Counted from the first letter of the stretch, positions 1 through 5,021 are shown. The stretch: 5,853 bases of DNA from Acidobacteriota bacterium (GCA_003222835.1 QHXE01000318.1:6073-11925); one strand, 5' to 3'. A program made the numbers and translations. Notes: generated from the letters alone by a model not told the origin.

Positions 1-96
1 GGCGGAAAATACTGTAGCGCTTCGTGCGAAGGCACAGGTAAGACGATCGAACTTGATTGCGATTGCAGTCACGAAGAGTGTCAGGGAAATTTTTAA
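1..96 (+). CDS. 3' end of a Cys-rich, metallothionein-like protein (partial)
   Basis: Frame 1 is open from the window edge to the TAA at 94-96, giving 31 codons. The tail holds five cysteines (YCSASC, then CDCSHEEC) plus a histidine next to the last cysteine pair, and it ends in QGNF. A G-K-Y-C-S-x-x-C start followed by a C-x-C-x-H-x-x-C end resembles the C-terminal part of small bacterial metallothionein-like or zinc-binding proteins, which bind Zn/Cd/Cu through Cys and His in the cytoplasm. The residues are seen directly; the family assignment is from memory and only the tail is visible. The gene is convergent with the TPR gene at 204-977, and a long inverted repeat starts 8 nt after its stop. 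It could instead be the Cys-rich end of a larger zinc-ribbon protein. Confidence 0.6.
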   Translation, partial: GGKYCSASCEGTGKTIELDCDCSHEECQGNF

Positions 97-103
97 CAAA
101 CCT

Positions 104-190
104 AGCCACGAAAAGGCACAAAAGGCTCAAAAAGATAAAAGCGCTTGCAGTGCCTGAAAGCTTTTGTGCTTTTTGCGCCTTTTTGTGGCT
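104..190. repeat. Long imperfect inverted repeat between convergent genes (MITE-like or bidirectional terminator)
   Basis: The left arm 104-132 begins AGCCACGAAAAGGCAC. It pairs with the right arm 162-190, which ends CGCCTTTTTGTGGCT. I count 25 of 29 positions matching, with a 29-nt spacer. A second, smaller hairpin is nested inside: AAAAGC 137-142 with GCTTTT 160-165. The element fills almost the whole gap between the stop of the Cys-rich gene (96) and the stop of the TPR gene (204). It would form a large stem on either strand's transcript and so could end both. The A-rich, GGCACAAAA-type arms resemble dispersed palindromic repeats I have seen in several environmental phyla, so it may be a non-autonomous mobile repeat. 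That part is inference, because no second copy is visible here. Confidence 0.7.
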
Positions 191-203
191 GGATATTTTC
201 TGA

Positions 204-977
204 TTATTTCTGACGCTTTGTGATTACGGTCGCCAGATGATCGGCCATCGCCGGATCAAGGCCGCGAAGTTTCTGTTGTTGGTCCCGTGCGCTTTTCACA
301 TCGCCCAAAATCAAATAACTGACCGCGAAGTTGTAATAGAAAGAAGGGTCGTTTGGATTGAGGCTGATCGCTTTTTCATGAAAAGGGATCGCTTCGCGCG
401 CGCGGCCTGATTTTGAAAGTGTGACTGCCATGCTGTCGTAGGCCAAAGCGAAATCGGGATGATCGCGAATCAGAATTCGATAAACGAACTCGGCGTACTT
501 CATCTGGCCCAAGCGGTCGTAGGTCACGCCCATGTTGTAGCGCGCTTTCACGAAACCGTTGTCGAGCGCCACCGCTTGCTGAAATGCCTCAAGCGCGCGT
601 GGGTATTGCTTTAACTCGCCGAGCGCTTCACCCAGGTTGTTTTGAGCTTCGGCCGAGTTCGCATCTAAAGCGATCGAGCTTCGAAACGCGGTAATCGCCT
701 GTTCGAACTTCCCCAGAGTCAGGTAGATGTTGCCGGCGCTGAGCAGAGCCGCCGCGGCGATCTGCGGAGAATTCTTTGCGACGAGCGCGATGGTCTCGTA
801 GGCCTTGATCGCGTCGTCGTTCCGACCCTGCTGTTGCGCCACCTGCGCGACGCGTGTGAGTCGTTGCGCTTCCTTGGTGTTATCGGCGGTCGTTTGAGCC
901 GTTGCTGACAACGAAAGAAAGATCAAAACAAAGCAGTTGGTTAATGCGTGTCTGGTCAAGCGGATCAATTGAGTCAT
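204..977 (-). CDS. Exported protein with six tetratricopeptide (TPR) repeats
   Basis: This 257-aa protein starts at the ATG at 977, because that start gives a clean signal peptide: charged MTQLIRLTRH, a hydrophobic core at about 13-24, and a likely cut near SATA-Q at about 27. The open frame extends upstream to 1061 but would bury the signal behind 28 residues. After the signal come tandem TPRs at roughly 36-70, 75-108, 109-142, 143-176, 177-210 and 211-244. They show the usual pattern of small and aromatic positions, for example AGNIYLTLGKFEQAITAF and NNLGEALGELKQYPRALEAF. TPR arrays form a right-handed superhelix used as a protein-binding scaffold; the partner here is unknown. It probably acts in the periplasm. 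It is divergent from the beta-barrel gene at 1151. No strong Shine-Dalgarno sequence is visible before 977. The protein appears complete and consists almost entirely of repeats. Confidence 0.88.
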   Translation of the reverse strand: MTQLIRLTRHALTNCFVLIFLSLSATAQTTADNTKEAQRLTRVAQVAQQQGRNDDAIKAYETIALVAKNSPQIAAAALLSAGNIYLTLGKFEQAITAFRSSIALDANSAEAQNNLGEALGELKQYPRALEAFQQAVALDNGFVKARYNMGVTYDRLGQMKYAEFVYRILIRDHPDFALAYDSMAVTLSKSGRAREAIPFHEKAISLNPNDPSFYYNFAVSYLILGDVKSARDQQQKLRGLDPAMADHLATVITKRQK

Positions 978-1150
978 GTGGTTAGATATCTCGAATTGCG
1001 GACAGTGCGGAAGAGACATAAATGCTTCAGCGATTCCGCTTTCAAAATAGAAAAGAGTCAATGGACGAAAAAATCTGGGAATTCCCTTCGATTCGTAGTA
1101 TTAATGTAGCCGTAAATTCCAGTTCCGGACAAAAGACCAGGGAGGGCCCG
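978..1150. promoter_or_regulatory. Divergent intergenic region for the TPR and beta-barrel genes
   Basis: These 173 nt separate the ATG of the TPR gene (-) from the ATG of the beta-barrel gene (+), so both promoters should lie here. On the + strand an AT-rich TAGTATTAAT stretch (1096-1105) could supply a -10 element, but I see no convincing -35. A perfect 10-bp palindrome, GGGAATTCCC, sits at 1077-1086. Immediately upstream of the beta-barrel start, GGGAGGG at 1140-1146 is a strong Shine-Dalgarno sequence 4 nt from the ATG, and it decides that start. The promoter elements themselves are not resolved. Confidence 0.4.
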
Positions 1151-1780
1151 ATGACCAGAATCTTTCTCTTGCTTCTAGTCGCTCTGATTCTCGCGCCATC
1201 AGCGTTTGCTCAGAACCGTCGCGACGATTATTCCTTCTATGAATTCTATGTCGGATACGCTCACGAGCGAGCGAATAACAATGCCGATCGGTTCGATAAG
1301 AACGGCACCGCGACCTTCAATGGCAGGACGGTTGACTTTGCCTCCCAGAAGGTTAACTACAACGGGTTCAATGCCGAGTTCAATCAGAACGTGACGCGTC
1401 ACATCGGAATCGTGACCAGCTTTACGGGCACCTACAATACTACCGGCTACTTCGACGCGCGATCGGGCCGGACGTTCAACGCGCGGGTGCAGCGCTACGA
1501 CTTGATGGCGGGACCGCGTTATAACTGGCGACCCGGGGGCGTGACGCCGTTTGTTCATGGACTGTTCGGCATCTCGCACATGCGCGCGCGCTTTGACGAT
1601 ACATTGACGCCGCGAGTGAAGAGCGATACTGCGTTTGCGATGGCCTTCGGTGGAGGCTTGGATGTGCACGCGGGAGAACACCTGGACGTGCGCGCGATTC
1701 AGGTCGATTACTTGCCGACGTTCTTTAACGGCAAGCGCCAGGACAATATCCGCGCTGGAGCGGGTATTAAGATCAAGTAA
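1151..1780 (+). CDS. Outer-membrane beta-barrel protein (OmpA/OmpX-like barrel family)
   Basis: This 209-aa protein starts at the ATG at 1151, chosen for the GGGAGGG ribosome site and the signal peptide that follows (hydrophobic run at 4-16, cut after SAFA at about 20). The same frame is open from 1022, but that extension lacks a signal. The mature part alternates hydrophobic and polar residues in short strands separated by polar loops: YEFYVGYAHE 30-39, FNAEFNQNVTRHIGIVTSF 73-91, VQRYDLMAGPRYNW 113-126, TPFVHGLFGISHMRARF 132-148, AFAMAFGGGLDVHA 161-174, LDVRAIQVDYLPTFF 178-192, NIRAGAGIKIK 199-209. The TPFVHGLFG and AMAFGGGLD motifs are typical of small barrels of about eight strands (the OMP beta-barrel domain family). 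It is expected in the outer membrane; the ligand or role is unknown. One oddity is that the last residue is Lys, not the aromatic residue usually recognised by the BAM assembly machinery. A repeat element begins 10 nt after the stop. Confidence 0.85.
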   Translation: MTRIFLLLLVALILAPSAFAQNRRDDYSFYEFYVGYAHERANNNADRFDKNGTATFNGRTVDFASQKVNYNGFNAEFNQNVTRHIGIVTSFTGTYNTTGYFDARSGRTFNARVQRYDLMAGPRYNWRPGGVTPFVHGLFGISHMRARFDDTLTPRVKSDTAFAMAFGGGLDVHAGEHLDVRAIQVDYLPTFFNGKRQDNIRAGAGIKIK

Positions 1781-1790
1781 CAAGTCCGCG

Positions 1791-1873
1791 ACCGCCTGCG
1801 GTAGCGGGCGGTTGATCCAGGCACCGCTTGCATTCAAAAAACCATACGTCAACTGCCCGCTACCGCAGGCGGT
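1791..1873. repeat. REP/BIME-like palindromic element with GTAG motif
   Basis: The left arm 1791-1815 (ACCGCCTGCGGTAGCGGGCG, then GTTGA) and the right arm 1849-1873 are reverse complements at 24 of 25 positions, around a 33-nt spacer. Each arm is itself a near-palindrome: CCGCCTGC, GGTA, GCGGGCGG. The left arm also reads as GTAG followed by a 9-bp stem (1804-1812 with 1823-1831, two G:T wobbles) and a 10-nt loop. That is the layout of REP units mobilised by REP-associated tyrosine transposases. The element lies between the convergent beta-barrel and DUF72 genes and overlaps the last 25 nt of DUF72. No transposase is present in the window. It may also serve as a two-way terminator. The structure is seen directly; REP identity is inference. 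Confidence 0.75.
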
Positions 1874-2568
1874 TCTGACAATTTCAGAAATTGCGCCGCC
1901 AGTTTTGGTCCGACGCCTTCGTCTTCGTGCTTGAAAAAGATGAAGGCGTCTTTCCATTTCTGATCCGTCACGCGTTTCATCCAATCAACTAGATCGCTTT
2001 CATTGTATGAGGTGCGCCGCAGACGTAGATAACCCCAACCTGCCGTGCTAATGATTTCAGACAGCGGCTTATCATCAGTGTCGGAAACGACCAGCGCGCA
2101 GTCTTGCTTACGCAGTAAATCAAAGGTTTCATTATCGAACCAGGTTTCGTGGCGAAACTCGAAAGCGGCACGAGTATCCGAGGGCAAGAGTTCGAGAAAT
2201 GATTTGAGTCGCCCGCAATCCTTTTTCATGTTGGGTGGAAGCTGAAACAAGACCACGCCCAGCCGTTCTCCCAATAGCCCCGAAGTTTCCAATAGGTATT
2301 TCGTTTCCTCGGCGACGTTGTTGAGGCGCTTGATGTGGGTGATTCGCTGCGTAGCTTTGATCGAAAAGCGGAACTCATCGGGAACTTGTGCTCGCCAATT
2401 TTCGATCATGCTGGCTTGCGGCAAGCGATAGAACGTGTTGTTGATCTCGACGGCGGGCAAACGGCGTGAATAGTACGAGAGCATCTCTTTGGCCGGCAGG
2501 TCTTCGGGATAGAAGTTGCCCTTCCACTCTTTGTAGCTGTAGCCGCTGGTGCCGACGTGAAGGTTCAT
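1849..2568 (-). CDS. DUF72 (YecE-like) family protein
   Basis: This 239-aa protein is of normal length for the DUF72 family, a TIM-barrel-like group of unproven biochemical function. Family motifs are all present: GTSGYSYKEWKGNFYPE at 6-22, VEINNTFYRLP at 40-50, FSIKATQRITH at 68-78, LFQLPP at about 108, FEFRHETWF at 136-144, YLRLRR at about 180, and FFKHEDEG at 211-218 near the C-terminus. It is cytosolic, with no signal peptide or membrane segment. The ATG at 2568 lies 4 nt after the stop of the 77-aa gene, so it is the last gene of the four-gene operon. The final residues, about SEPPAVAGS plus the stop codon, are encoded by the right arm of the palindromic repeat. The native end was probably near LKLS and has been replaced. 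The fold is untouched, so the protein is probably functional. Confidence 0.9.
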   Translation of the reverse strand: MNLHVGTSGYSYKEWKGNFYPEDLPAKEMLSYYSRRLPAVEINNTFYRLPQASMIENWRAQVPDEFRFSIKATQRITHIKRLNNVAEETKYLLETSGLLGERLGVVLFQLPPNMKKDCGRLKSFLELLPSDTRAAFEFRHETWFDNETFDLLRKQDCALVVSDTDDKPLSEIISTAGWGYLRLRRTSYNESDLVDWMKRVTDQKWKDAFIFFKHEDEGVGPKLAAQFLKLSEPPAVAGS

Positions 2569-2572
2569 CAGA

Positions 2573-2806
2573 TTAGGCAGCTTTCAGTAAAGCCTGCTCA
2601 ATCTTGCGCGGCAACTCGATGAAAAGAAAATAGTCGCCGGGATAGAGATAGTCTTCGCCCTCGTTGTCGATGACGCGAATGTAATTTGATTTCGCAGCGC
2701 TCTCATCAGGCAGGACCTGGTAAATCCTGCGGGGAGTTAACAAGTCCGGATCGTCTGAGTTGATACAAACAGCAAATTTGGTTTCGTGATTATTCTTCTT
2801 GGCCAT
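2573..2806 (-). CDS. Conserved small protein of unknown function (77 aa)
   Basis: The sequence runs MAKKNNHETKFAVCINSDD, then a core with RRIYQVLPDESAAKSNYIRV and DNEGEDYLYPGDYFLFIELP, and an amphipathic C-terminal helix (about 65-76). I recognise the pattern (I-Y-x-V-L-P-D, then R-V-I-D-x-x-G-E-D-Y-L-Y-P) as that of a widespread small hypothetical protein, probably a compact SH3-like beta barrel, but I know no function. It lacks a signal peptide or membrane segment, so it is cytosolic. It starts at ATG 2806, 4 nt after the stop of the 82-aa gene, and ends 4 nt before DUF72. No strong ribosome site is visible, so translation probably depends on coupling to the gene upstream. The length and intact reading frame argue for a real gene. 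Confidence 0.75.
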   Translation of the reverse strand: MAKKNNHETKFAVCINSDDPDLLTPRRIYQVLPDESAAKSNYIRVIDNEGEDYLYPGDYFLFIELPRKIEQALLKAA

Positions 2807-2810
2807 ATTC

Positions 2811-3059
2811 TTAATCCAGATATCGTTTGATTCGCATCTTTCGCTTGCCTATTCCATGGGCTTCAAACCAGTGCACCTCGGCAAGTCGTATCCTACCATC
2901 GGAAAGGCGCACGTTGGCAACTCCTTTTAGCTTTCGCCAGCGGCCTCTTCCATACCGTTTTCTCAGAATACTACGAATCTTAACGCCTGGACCGACAGCG
3001 ATTGTTTCAACTTCACTTATCTTTCCGACAATCTCAAAATGCATTAAACGAACTCTCAT
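2811..3059 (-). CDS. Conserved small basic protein of unknown function (82 aa)
   Basis: This 82-aa protein is very rich in Arg and Lys. Its core reads GPGVKIRSILRKRYGRGRW, RKLKGVANVRLSDGRIRLAE and VHWFEAHGIGKRKMRIKR, with the motifs YGRGRWRKLKG (about 36-46) and EVHWFEAHGIGKRKMRIKR (about 61-79). I recall similar small hypothetical proteins with a beta-rich core and a W-x-E-A-H-G-I-G motif; no function is known to me. The strong positive charge would suit nucleic-acid or acidic-partner binding, which is inference only. The ATG at 3059 overlaps the transporter stop as ATGA, which favours this start over the internal Met at codon 6 and implies translational coupling. It is followed after 4 nt by the 77-aa gene. 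No signal peptide. Confidence 0.75.
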   Translation of the reverse strand: MRVRLMHFEIVGKISEVETIAVGPGVKIRSILRKRYGRGRWRKLKGVANVRLSDGRIRLAEVHWFEAHGIGKRKMRIKRYLD

Positions 3060-3766
3060 GAAATCGCTCGCGCGATCAAAAACGCGGCGCCTGCTGCCAA
3101 GCTACCGATCAGCGCGGTTTGCAAAGCGCTGCGCGCGGGGCGCGTGCCGGTAAAGCGTCCTTTGATAAAGCCAAACACGAGCAGCGCGAGCAGCGTTAAC
3201 CCAACCGAATAGAAGAGCGCGGTCACGACGGTCATTTGCCTGACGTAAAGCGTCGCAATGTAAGGCGCCAGCGGAATCAATCCGCCCGCGACGTAAGACG
3301 CCGCGATCGTCAGGGCACTTATCAAGGCCCGTTTCGGATCCGGTTTTTCCAAACCCAATTCGAAACGCATCATGAAATCAACCCAACGCTTTGGGTGCTT
3401 CGAAAGAGCTTCGACTATCGGCGCGCTTTCTTCATGGGTCAACCCATAGGAATGAAAGACCTGGGCCACCTCCCGTTTCTCCTCTTCAGGAATCTCGACG
3501 ACTTCGCGTTTCTCGCGGTCGCGCTCTTTGGCGTAATGTTCAGCGTCGCTTTTGGCCGCGAGATAACCACCGAGGCCCATCGCGATCGAGCCCGCCGCAA
3601 TCTCAGCCAACCCAGCCGTGACGATGATTCCGGCTGAATTGATCGCGCCCGTCAGTCCCGCGGCCAGCGCGAATGGCACAGTCAAACCATCGGACATACC
3701 GATGACGATGTCGCGGACCGTTTCGCCCGCGGTAAAGTGTCGTTCGACATGACGAGTCTGCGGCAT
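3056..3766 (-). CDS. VIT1/CCC1-family divalent metal (Fe2+/Mn2+) transporter
   Basis: This 236-aa membrane protein has five likely membrane segments (about 17-41, 44-71, 146-168, 175-202, 213-234) and a long cytosolic helical domain at about 72-140, as in the VIT1/CCC1 family. TM1 carries IGMSDGLTVPFALAAGL and TM2 carries AAGSIAMGLGGYLAAKS. The metal residues I recall from the Eucalyptus VIT1 structure all occur at a constant offset of 17: D26, M63, E85, E88, E96, E99, M132, M133 and E136. This indicates a working H+-coupled transporter that removes Fe2+ or Mn2+ from the cytosol; bacterial family members protect against metal excess. It is the first gene of a tight operon with two small proteins and DUF72. 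Its ribosome site is weak, and a 10-codon open frame with a better site ends 15 nt upstream. Substrate preference cannot be read from the sequence. Confidence 0.92.
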   Translation of the reverse strand: MPQTRHVERHFTAGETVRDIVIGMSDGLTVPFALAAGLTGAINSAGIIVTAGLAEIAAGSIAMGLGGYLAAKSDAEHYAKERDREKREVVEIPEEEKREVAQVFHSYGLTHEESAPIVEALSKHPKRWVDFMMRFELGLEKPDPKRALISALTIAASYVAGGLIPLAPYIATLYVRQMTVVTALFYSVGLTLLALLVFGFIKGRFTGTRPARSALQTALIGSLAAGAAFLIARAIS

Positions 3767-3926
3767 GGCTGTGATCGTCTCTTAACTCAGCTCCCTAAAA
3801 AAATCGTTTTCCATAATTTTCCCTTTGTCATTCGCCGTTTGCCATTATTTATGAAGAACTGACGATCTAATCCGCCAACTTGAATTCACGCATAAACATC
3901 GGGCTTAATGCTTTGGATTTGATCGG
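3767..3926 (-). promoter_or_regulatory. Leader region upstream of the transporter operon
   Basis: These 160 nt lie between the DUF4440 stop and the transporter ATG and should hold the operon promoter if the operon is transcribed separately. I see no confident -35/-10 pair. Two items stand out. A degenerate run of heptamers lies at 3824-3851 on the + strand (TTTGTCA, TTCGCCG, TTTGCCA, TTATTTA). A short open frame on the - strand at 3814-3782 (MENDFFRELS, then stop) is preceded by AAAGGG six nt before its ATG. The short frame ends 15 nt before the transporter start. I see no clear metal-responsive operator. Confidence 0.3.
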
Positions 3927-4382
3927 TCATTGCTTGATGGCCACCGTTGAAGCGTGCCAGGCGACGACCAGCCATTTGCCACCACGCCGAATGTAAACCT
4001 TGGTAAATCGCCACTCGTCGTTCACCTCACGTCCTTGAACGCTGCGTGTCCGCTGAAGCCGGCCCGTTACGACAGCGGCCCTGTCATAAACGTGGATGCC
4101 GAGGTCCGATGTTTCATAGCGCTCAAACTTGACCTTCCCGGATCGCAGAATGGCGATTGAGCTCCGCTTATTTAAGACCACCATATCAGTCATAGTCACC
4201 ACCAGATCGTCCGCGCACAGTTGCTCCAACGCATCGGCGTCAGCTCGGACATAAGCATCGTTCCAAACCTTCTCGAGCCGCTTAAGCTCTTGGACGTCGA
4301 CTGAGTCATCAGGCTTTGCGACTGAGGTCTGAATGAAAATGACAGCCAGAATAGAAAGTACCGAACAGAACCTCAAACACAT
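3927..4382 (-). CDS. Exported DUF4440/SnoaL-like protein (NTF2-like fold)
   Basis: This 151-aa protein has a signal peptide (MCLRFCSVLSILAVIFIQTS, cut near SVA at about 22), so it should be periplasmic. The mature part begins with the amphipathic helix LKRLEKVWNDAYVRADADAL (33-52), followed by LEQLCADDLVVT, a beta-sheet region, and the closing strands DEWRFTKVYIRRGGKWLVV (122-140) and AWHAST. The W-x-x-A-x-x-x-x-D-x-x-x-L helix and the terminal R-F-T-K-V-Y...G-x-W motif mark DUF4440/SnoaL-like members of the NTF2 superfamily. They use a cone-shaped pocket for small ligands or for dimer contacts; no specific substrate can be named. The start is well supported by a perfect AGGAGG (4387-4392) 4 nt before the ATG. 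It is transcribed alone and is divergent from the higBA locus. Confidence 0.85.
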   Translation of the reverse strand: MCLRFCSVLSILAVIFIQTSVAKPDDSVDVQELKRLEKVWNDAYVRADADALEQLCADDLVVTMTDMVVLNKRSSIAILRSGKVKFERYETSDLGIHVYDRAAVVTGRLQRTRSVQGREVNDEWRFTKVYIRRGGKWLVVAWHASTVAIKQ

Positions 4383-4435
4383 ATATCCTCCTGGCAGCGA
4401 CCGAGAATTTTGAGGTCATCCTCCTGACCCCGGTA

Positions 4436-4465
4436 TTGCACGAGAGTATTGCACGACATTATATT
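4436..4465 (+). promoter_or_regulatory. Putative higBA promoter with 11-bp direct repeats
   Basis: TTGCAC (4436-4441), an 18-nt gap and TATATT (4460-4465) form a plausible sigma-70-type promoter 24 nt before the higB ATG. The sequence GTATTGCACGA occurs twice, at 4433-4443 and 4446-4456, with a period of 13 nt. The copies cover the -35 box and the spacer, which is where a HigA-type repressor would bind if the locus were autoregulated. The repeat is seen directly. The promoter and operator roles are inference, and the present higA should not be able to bind because its recognition helix is lost. Confidence 0.45.
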
Positions 4466-4488
4466 TTCGCGCTACGCTAAGGTTGATT

Positions 4489-4768
4489 ATGATTGGCTCT
4501 TTCCGTCACAAAGGACTCAAGGAGTTTTTTGAGACGGGAAAGCAAACGTGGGACATCAGCCGATCTCGCGGTGCGGATTGGCCGTCGCCTGGACGTGCTT
4601 GAGGCCGCGCAAGAGTTAAGCGACATCGATGCACACGGTTTCAATCTTCATCGGCTCAAGGGCGAGAGACAAGACGAGTGGGCTATCTCAGTGAGCGGCA
4701 ATTGGCGGATCACATTCAGATTTGAAAAGGGAGAAGCTCTGGATATTAATTTAGAGGATTATCATTAG
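4489..4768 (+). pseudogene. higB: higB-type toxin mRNA interferase, broken by a 1-nt frameshift
   Basis: From the ATG at 4489 the frame reads MIGSFRHKGLKEFFETGKQT, the canonical HigB (RelE/ParE fold) N-terminus. It then goes wrong and stops at the TGA of the frame ending ...SPGRA. A second frame takes over at about 4550 with GTSADLAVRIGRRLDVLEAA and ends NLEDYH, TAG at 4766-4768. Removing one base from 4546-4552 joins the two into exactly 92 residues, the length of Proteus HigB. The expected active-site residues are all there: H54, K57, R73, D90, Y91, H92. Intact HigB cuts mRNA on the ribosome and is neutralised by HigA. The second frame alone has a TTG start at 4493 but would give a wrong N-terminus. 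No classic slippery site is seen, so mutation or a base error is likelier than programmed shifting. Its stop overlaps the higA ribosome site. Confidence 0.85.
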
Positions 4769-4779
4769 GAGAGGACGTG

Positions 4780-5021
4780 ATGAGAACTAAAACTAGGAGG
4801 AGACCCACTCATCCAGGCGAGTTATTGCGCGAGGAAACACTTCCAGCGGCTGGATTAACGCCTTCCGAATTGGCTACTAGACTCGGCGTATCGGCCGTGT
4901 TTTCAATACAACACCCGAGTTCTGGCTGCGACTCCAAGAAGCTGTTGACATCTGGGACACTTGGCAAACTAATCGCCGGGAATATGATCGATTGAAGCCG
5001 CTGAATGAAAGGGCAGCGTGA
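4780..5021 (+). pseudogene. higA: higA-type antitoxin, broken by an internal deletion
   Basis: The ATG at 4780 is preferred over the GTG at 4777: AGGAG at 4767-4771 gives 8-nt spacing to it. The first 38 codons read like HigA (THPGELLREETLPAAGLTPS, then ELATRLGVS, to 4893), ending inside the helix-turn-helix. From 4896 another frame continues with the family's C-terminal motif, RVFNTTPEFWLRLQEAVDIW, and runs to ...LKPLNERAA and TGA at 5019-5021. Compared with full-length HigA, about 20-25 codons are missing, including the DNA recognition helix. The missing length must be 3n+1 nt, so the frame shifts. Read as it stands, the gene makes about 71 aa with an unrelated tail, ending at TGA 4993-4995. 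HigA normally binds HigB and represses the operon; this copy should do neither fully. Confidence 0.85.

Noticed and set aside
978..1061. N-terminal extension of the TPR protein
   Set aside because: The signal peptide begins at the ATG at 977; the 28 extra residues are not signal-like.
1022..1150. N-terminal extension of the beta-barrel protein to an upstream start
   Set aside because: It would place 43 residues before a strong signal peptide. GGGAGGG at 1140-1146 marks the ATG at 1151.
1791..1873. CRISPR repeat or attachment site
   Set aside because: There are only two inverted arms, no direct repeats with regular spacers, and no cas or integrase gene nearby.
1199..1984. Long - strand open frame across the beta-barrel gene and the repeat
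   Set aside because: It is antisense to a gene with a signal peptide and clear barrel strands, is Arg-rich with no recognisable motif, and crosses into the DUF72 gene end. It is a shadow frame.
2827..3153. + strand frame opposite the small basic gene
   Set aside because: It is antisense to the operon genes, which have correct spacing and overlaps, and has no ribosome site or motif.
3867..3929. Read-through extension of the DUF4440 protein beyond its TGA (about 19 open codons)
   Set aside because: The NTF2-like domain is complete before the stop, and I recognise nothing in the short extension.
4414..4429. GGTCA/TGACC inverted repeat upstream of higB as an operator or terminator
   Set aside because: The 5-bp arms with a 6-nt loop are short enough to be chance, and there is no T-tract.
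4493..4768. HigB starting at TTG 4493 as a complete gene
   Set aside because: Its first 20 or so residues do not match HigB, whereas the ATG frame at 4489 gives the family N-terminus exactly. The TTG frame is the downstream half of a frameshifted gene.
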